The position numbers were made by a program, and so were the translations under genes. A DNA stretch of 64,000 bases from Isochrysis galbana (Eukaryota; Haptophyta; Isochrysidales; Isochrysidaceae), in assembly GCA_018136815.1 (NCBI GenBank), contig CM030935.1, positions 5,928,351 through 5,992,350 on the forward strand, given 5' to 3'. Every line of letters starts with the position of its first letter. Within the stretch, counting starts at the first letter, position 1. This document shows positions 23,201 to 35,233 of the stretch, piece after piece. The notes beneath the pieces were generated by a model, which had not been told where the DNA came from, did no database searches, and saw only the letters and a list, made by a program, of their open reading frames with translations.

Positions 23201-24350
23201 TGCTCGCACGACTCGTTCGACCATCTGCAAGTGTCATTGATGAGTCGATACAATCAGCGGATCGTGGGCTGAAGTGCGCTAGCTGTGATCTGTGATGTGC
23301 TCTTGTGGCTTGTGCTTGTGCGGCCTTGTGTGCCCGTGTGTCTTGTGCGTGTGGTCTTGGTGTAATTGGCACGCATTAGAGCATCAGTGAATCCGAGATC
23401 AAAGAGATATAGATATAGGTCTTTATTCTAGCGAGATCTATTATCTCATTATCCTATCTGTACCCTCGTCCACTGTCCACGAGGCCACATGCCGCGCGGA
23501 AAAGCATCGGGGCCCGCCGCGGCGACGCTTAAGCAAATTCCGATTCGAAATAAGGCCGAAATTAGACCCTTCGAAGCTCGAAATTTGCTCCAACCTCATC
23601 GAAATTTCGAATCGAAATAAGGGTGGTTTTGGATCGAAACTCTGGCCGGAGCCAATTTGTTTTCACGTATCATATGTGGAGTATGGCATAGTATATAGTA
23701 TGATTAGAACAATACTTAGGATACGTGCGAAAATTTATGTTGACCGAAAGGTGGCAATACTACTATGGATATGGATATGAGGGCGCGTGGAGCGTGGAAA
23801 CAATACTTAAGGCGCGCCGCTGAGTGCGATGCAGGCTTCCGCAGATCGATCATTGTGTTGTCATTGGTTCCATGTGAACTAGATTTCTATGTTGACAATG
23901 ACAGCACAATGATCGATCTAGTTCACATGGTGACAATGACAGCACATCTCATTGGTTCACATGTGGAGACACCCTGTCAGAGTTTTTTCTTGTCCTAGTT
24001 TAATCCTAGTGCTGAGGGACCGTGCCTCATCGGCAACGGAGCCCCTACCCCGCGATGGGGGTGTGCGCGGTTGGTGCATGGCTCGTCCGGTGTATGTGGC
24101 TAGGGATGCTAGCCAACAAGACCTCTTACAAGACTACAATTTCTAACGTGGTACCCCCGCCGAGCCGCCGAGAGACCACCACAACTTCTACAACAAGAAA
24201 ACTCTGACACACCCTTAGCTCTACTCTACTCCTACATAGCCGTCCCGATAGAGTAGAGTAGCTATGATAGCTATCGGGGGGGTCGTTGGCTCCTGGGGGG
24301 TAACAGACACGCATGGACATAAACTGCACGGAGCTCTCTCTCTCGTGAGG
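23201..24350. other. Intergenic; contains a cluster of interlocking inverted repeats
   Basis: AGATCGATCATTGTG at 23843 pairs with CACAATGATCGATCT ending 23919, and CCATGTGAACTAGAT pairs with ATCTAGTTCACATGG at 23916-23930. An AT-rich stretch at 23520-23720 has several TCGAAAT motifs. At 24222-24262 short CTACTCTACTC/GAGTAGAGTAG arms face each other. No gene was found. Confidence 0.5.
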
Positions 24351-26830
24351 ATGGGGGGAGCGCCGAGCCGTCGAAGCACCCCAAGCCCGTCCAGTGCCGC
24401 GCCCAGCCGTCTCGATGCCGCATCGGCCGAATCGGCGATCCAGACGCTGCGAGGGAGCGGTACGTCAGCTGAGTGCGCACAGGCGGCAGAGAGGCTCCGA
24501 GTCCTCGCTCGGGACGGCGAGGCCAAGGTGGCGATCGCGCAGGCAGGGGGCATCGGTCCACTCATCGCGCTGCTGGGCGACGGTACGCCTGCCGGCAGGG
24601 AGGCGGCAGCGGCGACACTGAGAAATTTGGCTACCAACAACGACAACCAGCTGACGATCGCGAAGATGGGTGGCATCAGTCCACTCATCGCGCTGCTCGG
24701 CAACGGCGCGCCCGGCGGCAGGGAGCAGGCGGCCGCGGCACTGAAAAATCTGGCCGCGGATAATGTTGAGAACAAGGTGGCGATCGCGCAGGGGGGGGGC
24801 TTCCTCAACTCATTGCACTGCTCGGCCACGGCACGGCTGCCGGCAGGGAGCAGGCGGCATGGGCACTGAGAAATCTGGCTTCCTATGGTGACAACAAGGT
24901 GGCGATTGCGCGGGCGGGGGGCATTGACCCGCTCATAGCGCTGCTCAGCGACGGCACGCCTGCTGGGAGGGAAGCGGCGGCATGGGCACTAAAAAATCTG
25001 GCTTCCGATGGTGACAACAAGGTGGCGATCGCGCAGGCAGGGGGCATCGGTCCACTCATCGCGCTGCTTGGCGACGGCACGCCTGCCGGCAGGGAGGCGG
25101 CAGCAGCGACACTGAGAAATTTGGCTACCAACAACGACAACCAGCTGACGATCGCGAAGATGGGCGGCATCAGTCCACTCATCGCGCTGCTCGGTAACGG
25201 CACGCCCGGCGGCAGGGAGCAGGCGGCCGCGGCACTGAAAAATCTGGCCGCGGATAATGTTGAGAACAAGGTGGCGATCGCGCAGGGGGGGGGGCTTCCT
25301 CAACTCATTGCACTGCTCGGCCACGGCACGGCTGCCGGCAGGGAGCAGGCGGCATGGGCACTGAGAAATCTGGCTTCCTATGGTGACAACAAGGTGGCGA
25401 TTGCGCGGGCGGGGGGCATTGACCCGCTCATAGCGCTGCTCAGCGACGGCACGCCTGCTGGGAGGGAAGCGGCGGCATGGGCACTAAAAAATCTGGCTTC
25501 CGATGGTGACAACAAGGTGGCGATCGCGCAGGCAGGGGGCATCGGTCCACTCATCGCGCTGCTTGGCGACGGCACGCCTGCCGGCAGGGAGGCGGCAGCA
25601 GCGACACTGAGAAATTTGGCTACCAACAACGACAACCAGCTGACGATCGCGAAGATGGGCGGCATCAGTCCACTCATCGCGCTGCTCGGTAACGGCACGC
25701 CCGGCGGCAGGGAGCAGGCGGCCGCGGCACTGAAAAATCTGGCCGCGAATAACGTTGAGAACAAGGTGGCGATTGCCCAGGCGGGCGGCATTGCCCCGCT
25801 CATTGCTTTAAAGCGCAGCGGTACTCCCGGCGGCAAAAAGCAGTCGACGGCTGCGCTGCTTCTCCTCGAAAAGTACACCGACATGAGCGCAGGTGCTCAT
25901 GTGGACGTTTGCAAGGGCGCAGAGCACATGGGAACCGGGCGGGACAGTAGGCTTGTTGTGGCGGCTCCACCCACCGGTGAACCTGAGGCCAAGTTCCAAG
26001 TCCAAAACCTCATCCTTGGTCATGCTGATGAGGCTGCGCTCGGGCTGAACGCCGCGTTGGGCATCGACGAGGAGGATGAGCTCCCGGAGCTACTTGCACT
26101 GAAAGAGAAGGCAATCATCATGGAGTTTCAGCGTCATGGCTCCGCTGAGGACAAGGCGAACTTGAACTATATCTTGGCCTGTCAGGCCAGACAGGAGCCG
26201 CTTCCCGAGCATATTCGCCAACAAATTGAAAGTGGTAAGTATCATGGCGGGGCGATCGCGGGCGAAGATTTTGACGTAGGGCATGATGGCATGCGCTTTG
26301 ACGACTTCGTCAACCATGAGCACAGCCGCCTCGCACGACTAGGCCGTGCGCACGTCCTTGCACTCCGTCTGTACACGTCGACGTCTTACCCTTGCTTCAA
26401 TAAGCATCTACGCCAACGCACTCAGCCACATCCATTCAAGATGTCCGTCTATTATCTCTCCGACGGCGTGAAGAAGCTGCGCTCAGTGGCGGCCAAGACA
26501 GACAAAGACTTTGCCAAAGAGGTGAGCCTATGGCGCGGCATGCAGAACATGGCTTTGGCTGACGACTTCCGGCACAATGGAGGCACAGAGCTTGCGCCGA
26601 TGTCCACCTCTCACTCAAAGAGTGTTGCTGCAAAATACGCGATGTCGGCCACTCCACTTATCTTCCACTTCAGGGCGCGTGCCCTCGGCAAAGGTGTGTC
26701 CATTGGCTTCTTGTCCCTCTACCCAAAGGAGGAGGAGTACCTATACCCGCCTCTCACATACTTGTCGTATGTGGGGGATGAGGAGGACGGAGGGTTTAAT
26801 ATCGTGGAGGTTCAGCCTATGATGCCGTAA
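24351..26830 (+). CDS. Armadillo-repeat protein with C-terminal R-S-E ADP-ribosyltransferase; one frameshift
   Basis: Start ATG at 24351 (MGGAPSRRSTPSPSS). About a dozen ARM repeats follow, each of the type AQAGGIGPLIALLGDGTPAG then REAAAATLRNLA. They are arranged as a ~495-bp, 4-repeat block present nearly identically more than twice. After a linker, residues encoded from about 26340 form an ADP-ribosyltransferase: ALRLYTSTSYPCFNKHLR, KEVSLWRGM (catalytic Arg codon at 26534), MSTSHSKSVAAKYA (STS), and PKEEEYLYPP (ExE with the ARTT loop). This is the arginine-type R-S-E triad. The frame breaks at a run of 9 G at 24791; the otherwise identical downstream copy has 10 G, and one added G would restore the frame. 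So this is either a homopolymer sequencing error or a mutation. Targets are unknown. Confidence 0.82.
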
Positions 26831-27225
26831 GCATTTGAAACGTGTTGCGGGTAGGGGAAGTGGTATTTTGCAAGGTGCGCTATTCATAGGAGCACGCTAA
26901 TCTCTGAATAGGTCCCTTGACATTTTGACTTCAATTGTCAATTATGTATTATGGTCTTTTCTTTTTGCGCGCACCTCGTTGAAGTACCCTCCACCGTGAG
27001 ATTGCGAGGTCTCGTGTTCGTGTTGAGCACGTATGCCACCGAGAGTGGGGACAGAGGACGGCGTTTTATTAGCTCTTTACTACCGGGCCGAAGCACCGAA
27101 ACAAGTGCTTCACCGCACATGTTTTGTACGGCGGCTCATGGCTCATGGGGGGGAGAGCTTTTACGAGAAATATTGGACGCTCGAAACACAAGAACAAAGG
27201 CCGGAGTCATTTTCGGCCGAGGCGT
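26831..27225. other. 3' flank of the ARM-ART gene, nothing recognised
   Basis: AT-richer spacer with no coding signal. Confidence 0.5.
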
Positions 27226-27600
27226 GTCAGAGCAAGGCTCATCTCACTCTTGGAGATTGCCTGCGAGGGCGCGCCGGCAGCTAGCGCGGAATGCGGTTCT
27301 TGCGGGGAGCTCATGGTGGAGCTTTCCTCGGGGTTGACTACGGGCATGGTGATCGACGCACGACGCATGACGCACGGAGGGCGCGGAAGTGTGGAAGGAG
27401 GCTTGTGGGAGGTGGTGGCAGGCGACTGGGGGTGGCTCAGGCGCGTGCTTGGCTTGTATTGACTCGTTGACTCGGGGTATAGACTCGGGAACTCGGGGGA
27501 CTCGCTTGGGAACACGGAGGGACTCGACGAAGTCGCTACAAAATCACTCACGAAAAACCCAAAACCCCAACGACCTTGGGCTCAGAAAACTAACGTAAAC
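27226..27600 (+). repeat. Dispersed repeat family B, copy 1
   Basis: Shares long identical stretches with 33312-33650 (GGTTCTTGCGGGGAGCTCAT, CATGGTGATCGACGCACGAC, GACTCGTTGACTCGGGGTAT) and, more diverged, with 61064-61605. At 33.3-34.0 kb the same sequence continues, on its minus strand, into a leader ORF element, so it is probably part of a retroelement rather than a unit by itself. Confidence 0.8.
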
Positions 27601-28175
27601 ACTACGGAATCATACGATAAACAAACCCTCCGCCGCGGGGGGGGGGGGGCGAGGGACCGAGGGCACGGCGGGGCAGCGTGGGAGGGCGCGAGGCCAATCT
27701 CGGAGCGAGATCGCGTCCTTTCCCTCGCGGAGCGCAGAGAGACCGGAGACACGCGAGAAGCCGATCGCCCAATGTTTCCGGTGGGGCGATGGTGAGACTG
27801 TGCTTCCATCTTCGCAGTTTGTCGCTGCAGCACTTCAGCAAATCCGGGAGTGCGCAACGCTACCCCTTCGCCGTCTGAAGGAGCCTAGGCCCCAGACATG
27901 ACCATGAATGCAAGCCAGGGCGCTCAGATGACCCGCCCGCCCGCTCCCGGGCTCTGCCGGGGTCTCTGCAGGGCCTGCAGGGACATCTTCACCTGCGTCT
28001 TCACCTGCGTCGGCGTGCGGCATCGGCCAGCGGCTCAGTGCAGGTGCGCATCTTCCCAGTTGGAAAATTTTTTTATTCTCTCCCTCGCTGGCGCTCCGCG
28101 TCCTTGCAGGTCGACTGGAGCTGGCTTGGGGGTCCTGATCAGGGCGGCCCAGGGGGGGGAGGGGTTGGTCAAAGC
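27601..28175. other. Intergenic, no gene recognised
   Basis: Begins with a G11-type run near 27638. Reading frames on both strands show no family features. Confidence 0.4.
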
Positions 28176-28378
28176 GATAGGCTGGCCACGACAGGCGAGG
28201 GTGGGCGAGTCAGGCGGGCCTGTGAGGACAGGATGGGTCAGCAGGGCAGTGTGCTCCTGGCAAGTCATCAGGCATGCCAGGAGGGTGGGTGGTTCCTCTC
28301 CTAGAGCAAGGGAGGAGTGGAGAGAGGGGGGGGGGCTCGTGCCCCCCCATGGGCGAACTAAGTATAAACTTAGTTGAC
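28176..28378 (+). repeat. ~200-bp dispersed repeat ending in an AT palindrome, second copy
   Basis: Same orientation as 14927-15125; ends with AACTAAGTATAAACTTAGTT. Confidence 0.75.
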
Positions 28379-29139
28379 CGTTATTTTAGTAGTAGTATTA
28401 TATCACTGTGCTTGGCAGCCAACGAGACTGTTCGGTGCTAACAACGGGTCATATCCTTCGAAATCGCCGCCGATGCCCATTTGTCGCTGCCAAGCTAGCT
28501 GTTCCTCGATGCAAGTTCAAGTTCACTTCTAGACTGAGCTGAAAGTTGAATCGTGCGCCTAACTGTCCGGCCGACCTACTTACTCGTACTTGTGCACATG
28601 TACTAAGGCTTGACAACAACGGACAACGCAAAACCTATCGCATCGGCCAACCAACAAGGCACCTACCTGCCCGGAGAGAGATCGAGAAATTCCTAGGGGC
28701 TCTACAGAGCGGGTTTCGAAAATGCAGGACATGAGCAGTGCGGTATGGGCAACATGGGAGAACAGGAAGAGACAAGGAGAAGACTGGACGCACTCAACCA
28801 ATGTACCTCAAGCCCCTCCGCCGGAAAGCTGCAGCGTAAGAGGTGATTGTCGAGAGCACGAGCATGCGCATGCCCGGAGTCCACAATGCGATAGTGCGGC
28901 ATGATGCCAAGACACAAATCGCCATCTCACGACACCTGGCCTTCGACAAGCCACGACCTCCTATGTATCACACCCGCAGTATAGATCTGGCTTACGCCCT
29001 CCCTCAAGGCGCGGAGGGGCAATCATAGCGACGCAAAGCGTGCAGCTTCTGTGCAGCAGATGCCATGTAGGCGCGCGCGGGCGGGAAGAGGCGGGAGGGG
29101 GGTGACGGATATAAACTCCACTGTAGAGGCCCACCGTCA
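28379..29139. other. Spacer downstream of the transporter gene, nothing recognised
   Basis: No convincing ORF or repeat partner seen. Confidence 0.45.
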
Positions 29140-31970
29140 TTACTTAAAGGATTCTATGATGTCTCGGAGGGCGGTGAACGTCCCTAGGCACATGACGAAG
29201 AAGCTAAATATGATGACCCAAATGGCAAGAAACAAGGATCCGCAGCGGAGCGGAGCGATCGCCCTGGAGGCAGCTAATTTGAGCTGCGAGGTACAAGGAG
29301 GACGAGGATGGGAAAGGGGCTACAAGTCAAGCACGCGGGTGGCACATGACGATCCTGATCTAACGGGCGCGTGCGATGGAAGCACAACGGCGGCCAATCG
29401 GGTATGCATTGGGGCTACGCCACCTGCATAATGAAAGGGAAAGCTGTAATCGTAGTGGTGGTCAAGGCGCCGGTCAGTGCGACGAGCATCTGTACGTCTG
29501 GGAGCACGAGGATTATGCACGCGCAACCGAAGACGATGAAGGTGCGGATGAGGTATGTATGCCACCAACGATACGACTCAAACCCAACGTGAGAGCAGCA
29601 AGCTTGCTCTATAGCGGGCATCGCGGGCGCCAGTTGCAACGGGAAGCTGCACAGTACCGCCGCCGCCACGGCGCCATTCAAAACCTGTGGAACCAATGGT
29701 GGCCTCCGGGTGAGAACCCATTGTCGGACATCGTACCCCGACACCCGGAGCGGATGGCCGGAAAGCGCGCTCGCCTGGAGTGTGGGGGAGTGCGGGTACT
29801 CCATCGCCAAATAGGCAACGACGGAGCCAGAAGCATGCGGGAACGCACGGCCGCACACGGTACCTGAGGGCCGGCCGGCAGGCGCGGATTCACGAGCGAC
29901 GGGACAGCCGCATGAGTGGCGCAATGCACGCGACGGCGCTCGTATTGGGTCGGCTTGGCGAGCTCGCATGCTACATAAGGGCGGGCTCACCAATGATCGC
30001 AAAGATCAGGACTACCGTTGACATGGCAGTAACCACGAGCTCCTCATATCCGAAGCAGCTCGATGCCTTGGCCGCTCGCACGCTCAGCGAGTTTTCAATG
30101 GGCAAGACCAGCGCGATTCCCTCGAAGGCGTAGAATACGGCGCCCAAAAAGACGGGCACCTGCGAGCAACGTTTTAAGACGGCGGAGTAGAGTCGTGCGA
30201 GTGCAAAGGGGGCGGGGGAGGGGTTGTACGAGGCGTAGATCGGGCATGAGCAGTGGGCACCCCGACCAACCTTCATCGGGTTGTTCGGCCATACGACCGG
30301 CTCAACCTCGGGACTGGTCGCATTGAGCGAGGCGCCATGAGGCCCGAGCGAAGGCTGCGAAAGGACGTCGATCGCCTTGATGACGGATCCGAGGATGGCC
30401 GAGAGGATGGCGATATTACCTACGGAGCTAGGCCCGAGTATGAGCCTCATGCGCCGATGCGTGTGGGCCGAGACTCCGCGCTCCTTGCAGATGCGCGCGG
30501 GAAAACGAGCACCGCTAGGGCGAAGCGAGTGCACAGACCCGGGAGCGAGAGCGGCAATAGGGAGGCGATCTTCGTTATGAAGGCGCACGGCAAGACCACT
30601 GCAGACACGACCAAGACGGTGGAGAGCGTCGGCGCGCCATTCTCGCAAGCCAGTGCGGGCACCTGCACACACAAGCAGAGTGAGCGTTAGCACAGCACTC
30701 GCGGCCGAAGTTGCGAGCCCCAATGCCCACACGGAAAGGTGTCATGGGCATGAAGTGCGCCGTGGCGCCCTCACCGCGCACGCCGCCTCTGAGAGAACTC
30801 CAAAGTAGACGAGAGCCACGCCGAGCTGGAGGCACACGATGCATGTCTCCAGAAGTCGCCGGCCGATGGGCCCAAAGGCGTAGAAGGCGACGTCCTCAAA
30901 GGTCTGCGCAGGCTTGCCTACAGTCGAGTGATGCCATGGATGGATTAACTGCTCGGCCGGGGGTCCAGGTGCGCACGTGCGACACGGCGGCGCCGCGGGG
31001 CCCGGCGTGCCTGAGATGTTCAGCCTGCGCTTGAGCCCGACCAACACCAGGAGGCCGCAAATGCCAGGAATGCAGACCATGAGCAAGCCGGCGATCCCGA
31101 TAAAGGGCCCAACCTGCGCGGAGCGTGGCGCTCGGTAGGCTGTGACGGGGGTGCGGAGTGCGAGCGCAAGGTTGCCCCCGCCCGGGCCGCCCACTTCAGT
31201 CTGCCGCCCACCTGAGCAAACACGCCGGGTAGCGCCAGAGCTCCTGGCCCCAGGTTGCCCCGAAGCTTGTGGACGCCCGCTTGAAGGAGCGAGATGCCTC
31301 CCGAGCGGTTGATCCCCGACATGCTCAGTGGGATGGGGCGGCGCTCGCGCGGTAGGCCGGCGCTCGGCGTCGGCGGCGAGTCCGGATGCAGCACGTAGGC
31401 GTCCGAGCGGACTTCGTCCGAGCCCACCAGCGCGTCCTCCGAGATGGGCGGCAGCCCGCGCCTGCAGGGCAGCCGCGTGAGTGGTGAGGCTCCGCAAGAG
31501 AGTGGCGGAAGGGCGAGAGCATCCCGCGCCCGCGAGTGGACCGAGCCGCATGAGTGCTCAGGCTCTGCCCTGCTGTGGTGTACGGCGAAGCCAGCGGCAG
31601 CGTGGCGCGAGCAAAAGGCGTGGCGAGCGTACGAGGAGGCAAGCAGAATCGACGAGGGGAAAGCAGCGAGGTGCTCGTCGCCCGGGTGCGGCGTGCGGTA
31701 GGCATCGAGTGAGAGGGAGATGGGGATGTGAGCGCGGCGCGCTGCCGGCGTCCCTGTGGGGCCGTGGAAGCTTCTGGAGGAGGCGAGGGCGGTCTGCGGC
31801 GGTGGGTGAGAGCTGTGTGGGGCAGAAGTGTGAGAGAGCGGAGCGGGCGAGGAAGAGGGAGGTTGTGCTTGGTGGGTGGAGGAGGAGAAGAAGGGATCTG
31901 AGGAGTGTGAGCCACTGCGTCCGCTGCTGAGCGCTGTTGGCCTCGCCTCCCACCAGCCGGGAGAGGGCAT
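29140..31970 (-). CDS. Amino acid transporter, AAAP/SLC36-like
   Basis: Nine exons join in phase to 664 residues: 31970-31212, 31113-31011, 30917-30775, 30662-30539, 30473-30271, 30159-29991, 29863-29775, 29684-29424, 29283-29140. The first ~215 residues are a Ser/Pro/His-rich tail. The membrane domain begins GGISLLQAGVHKLRGNLGPG, a good match to the first helix of the family. It continues TFEDVAFYAFGPIGRRLLET, LQLGVALVYFGV, RRMRLILGPSSVGN, then VPVFLGAVFYAFEGIALVLP and IEN, the strongest family signature, then VLCSFPLQLAPAMPAIE and a final helix ending DIIESFK. Two introns use GC donors (CAG-GCACGC at 31010, CAG-GCGAGC at 29774). The 65-bp intron 30538-30474 is the least certain join. Proton-coupled amino acid transport is the family role; substrate and membrane are unknown. 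Confidence 0.85.
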
Positions 31971-31971
31971 G

Positions 31972-32316
31972 GCGGGAGGGAGGGAAGGGGAGAGAGAGAT
32001 GAGAGAGAGATAGAGGTGAGAGAGATGAGAGAGTTGAGAGAGATGAGAGAGTTGAGAGAGTTGAGAGAGATGAGAGAGAAGAGAAAATGGACGGGGTGTG
32101 AGGGATCGATCGCTGTGATCTGGCGATGAGAGCGCGAAGAGGAGAGGGGGAGGGGCCCCCACTCTCTTCTCTCTCTCTCTCTTCTCTCTCTTTCTCTTCT
32201 CCCTCCCTCTCTCCCTCCCTCCCTCCCTCTCTCTCTCCCTCTCCCTCTCTCTCTCCCCCCCCCCACCCCCTCTCTCTCCGTCTCTCTCTCTCTCTCTCGC
32301 TCGCTCTCTCTCTCCC

Positions 32317-32347
<31 letters not shown>

Positions 32348-32463
32348 CCCTCTTTCCCCCTCACTCTCTCACCCCCTCCCTCCCACTCTCTCTCTCTTTC
32401 TCTATCTTCCTCCCTCTCTCTCTATCTCCCTCTCCCTCTCCCTCCCTCCCTCTCCCTCTCCCT

Positions 32464-32494
<31 letters not shown>

Positions 32495-32500
32495 CCCCCC
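31972..32500. repeat. GA then CT low-complexity tracts upstream of the transporter
   Basis: About 31985-32090 reads GAGAGATGAGAGAGTT units; about 32155-32500 is (CT)n/(CCCTCT)n. Together they form the 5' flank and possibly 5' UTR of the transporter. Confidence 0.9.
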
Positions 32501-33311
32501 CCCCGGCGTGACCACCTCCCTTCGCCACCCAGGAAACACTCCCAACTTTACTTCTTACTTCTGCCTAGGCTCAGCTATTGTATTCTTCTGCTGTCTGTTG
32601 TAGTGTTCAAGTCTCTCTACTCGTACTTTACTTACTCTACGGAGACGACTCTGTCTCCGTGCTGTATTCACAGTGTACGAATACAAAATTCTAACAAAGT
32701 GCTCTTATCCGGGCGCGGTGCGACAAGGACACGGACATAGGACTCACACACAGAGAGACGGAGAGCGTGCTGCTCTGTGCTCTGGGACGGGACACCCCAT
32801 CACAGCGAGCTACCCTTGCCCCCTTAAAGGCCCTTAAGGCAAGAAGCTTCTTCAAGAAGCGTTCATTTGTCCCCACCTCTGCTAGCATGAAGAACCTCCC
32901 CTTCCGTTGCTAGGTCTATTTGTCGCCCGGACATATGTGATCTGCATGTTTTTGTGTTGGTGTTGGGTGACGAGTGACGAGTTGTTACATACAAAGTTGG
33001 TAAGTTGGAAGTTGGTTATGGTAAACCCTTGTATTATGTATTACAAGTTTTGTGTTTTGTATCCGCCTCTTAAGAGTTGAGAGATGCCTGCTGATACCTG
33101 CATACACATATAACCTAAGACAAAAACTGTTCTTGCACTCTGTGCGAACTATCAATAAACTGATTGAGTCACGGATCACGGAGCGCGCTGACGGATTGGA
33201 GGTTACGGATGGGACGGAGGGAACCGGAAGGTACGGAAGGTAGGCGGCGGGAGGCACGGTATTTTGGGCGGGTTGGACGGGCTGATCCACCTCAATGGCG
33301 GGAGGATGGAT
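32501..33311. repeat. Intergenic; contains one arm of a second inverted pair
   Basis: Bases 32865-32930 match 10566-10635 in the opposite orientation. The remainder has no gene that I can support. Confidence 0.45.
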
Positions 33312-33975
33312 GGCGGGCAGTGTGTCAGAGCAAGGCTGATCTCACTCTTGGAGATTGCCTGTTGCCTGCGAGGGAGCGCCGGCAGCTAGCGCGGAATGCG
33401 GTTCTTGCGGGGAGCTCATGGAGCTTTCCTCGGGGGTGACTACGGGCATGGTGATCGACGCACGACGCATGACGCACGGAGGGCGCGGAAGTGCGGAAGG
33501 AGGCTTGCAGGAGGTGGTGGCAGGCGACTGGGGGTGGCTCAGGCGCGTGCTTGGCTTGTATTGACTCGTTGACTCGGGGTATAGACTCGGGAACTCGGGG
33601 GGACTCGCTTGGGAACACGGTGGGACTCGACGAAGTTGCCACAAAAAGCTCGAGGACACAGAGCTGACGAATTGGGATGGCCCTTAGGGCCTGAGGGCAA
33701 TGAGGAAGGTGGCAAGCCGGCGGCAGGCGCGGCTGAGGAGACGGCTTCGGAGACGATGACGGGCTGAAGCCCGTCAGCAGAGGAAGGCGGGCAGGCGGGC
33801 TTGAGCGAGGGCGAGGACGGCGGCGAGAACGACATGGAACGAGCGGCGAGAGGCTAGGGCGAGTGAGAGGAGGGCTGTGATGGCAGGGGCTGGCGAGGCG
33901 AGGCGAGTTTGTTGGGTACGAGTGTTACGAGAGCGAGAGCGACGAGAGCGAGGCGAAACCCTCACACGATTGGCA
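33312..33975 (-). mobile_element. Retroelement-like leader with short ORF, continuing into repeat B copy 2
   Basis: On the minus strand a CGCTCTCGTAACACTCGTAC leader is followed by an ATG at 33835 opening MSFSPPSSPSLKPACPPSSA then DGLQPV. A near-identical ORF start is at 52743 (plus) and a diverged one at 42123. The frame continues into the sequence shared with 27226-27600 and 61064-61605. The DNA palindrome GACGGGCTTCAGCCCGTC lies inside the ORF. No reverse transcriptase, protease or integrase is present. Confidence 0.55.
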
Positions 33976-34197
33976 GAAGCTCATGGCCTTGTCCCGATTG
34001 CCATTGAATCAATGTACAGTCACTCAGCGGTAGGTAAAATGCGCGGCAGCGACGGGCGTGGAGGCCAATCACTGTCAGTTCTGAGTGAGAAAGAGGCGCA
34101 AGTTGCGCAACTCTACTTCTCGTTCGCCTTTCGCAAGCAAGCTGGACGTGTGCCAAGCTGGAGTTGACTGGTTGTCGAAAACTGGAGTTGACTGGTT

Positions 34198-34345
34198 GAA
34201 AAAGAAAACAAATAACCTGACAATAATATGAGAACACTTTGTAATTGTAACAATAGACCAAAAAGAAAACAAATAACCTTGCAATAATAATATTGGGCCT
34301 TGTAATTGTACAGACTGAAAAGAAAACAAATAACCTGGCCCTCTT
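34198..34345 (+). repeat. Three AT-rich tandem units
   Basis: AAAAGAAAACAAATAACCT begins each of three ~63-bp units, interspersed with TTGTAATTGTA. Strikingly AT-rich against its surroundings. It is followed by GACGGAACGCGAC, a motif also seen near 10767. Confidence 0.8.
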
Positions 34346-34619
34346 TTGACGGAACGCGACTTTCGGTCAAAATTTTTATTTCGATGATGGACCCAAATTT
34401 CAAAAAAAAATTCTCGAAATTCTCGCCGGAGCCAACATGATCCAAACCTGCAAGCGCGTCGGAGGGAGGGAAGGGCCGATCCCGGGGCTTCGCCCCCACA
34501 GTAGGGGGTTCTAAGAACTTGTATTTAAGTTTGTTTTTTTGTAACAGTCCTCCAGGTGAGGCGGTTCTATTCTTATTGCTGTTCGAGTTCAAAACTCCAC
34601 GTTGTCCCCCTCTTTTTTG

Positions 34620-35015
34620 AGAGGAGAGAGCCGAGAGGGGGGAGAAGAAAGAGAAGAAGAAGGCGAAGGAGAAGGAGAAGAAGAGAGGAGGACAGGGGGG
34701 GAAGTAGGCAGAGAGAAGAGGAGAAGAGGAGAAGAGAAGAAGAGGGAAGAGAAGAGAGGCGGCATGAGAGACGGAGAGAGAGAGAAGAGAGGAGGAGGAA
34801 GAAGAGAGAGTGAGAGAATGGAGGGAGGAGAGAAAGACGAGGAGGAGGACAGAGATAGCGTAGAGGAAGGGAGAGAGAGAAACTCAGGGTGAAGTGAGAG
34901 AGAAAGAGAGATGAGGAGAGAAGAGAGAGAAGAGAAAAGAGAGAGGGAGAGGGAGAGAGAGGGAGAGAGGGGGAGAGAGAGAGAGGGAGGGAGGGAGGGA
35001 GAGCTCGCGAGGGGG
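34620..35015. repeat. (GA)n-rich low-complexity tract
   Basis: Purine-only on the plus strand over nearly 400 bp, immediately before the ATG at 35036. Confidence 0.95.
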
Positions 35016-35035
35016 CGGCAGGTGGACGGCGCGTG

Positions 35036-35233
35036 ATGTCGACGGTCGCTCTTCTGGGCTCTCTCGCGCTGTGCTCGGGCTGGTCGGCTCGTGTGCATCC
35101 ACATCGAGCCTCCAAACCACGCGCTACCGTCCCCTACGCCAGCCCCCTCTTCCCGCCCGCGCTGGACGCTCTCTGCAAAGCAGCGAGAGAGGCGGCGCTC
35201 TCCGACTCGGAAGACCCAGCTTCTCCCGGAGGA
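35036..35233 (+). CDS. Possible first exon of an unidentified, targeted protein
   Basis: MSTVALLGSLALCSGWSARV reads as a signal-peptide-like leader, followed by a basic Ser/Pro/Ala segment and LDALCKAAREAALSDSED. A GTGCGT donor follows at 35234. I could not connect it to downstream exons; it might belong to the gene at 36378 or to an unrecognised gene in 35.2-36.3 kb. Confidence 0.35.
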
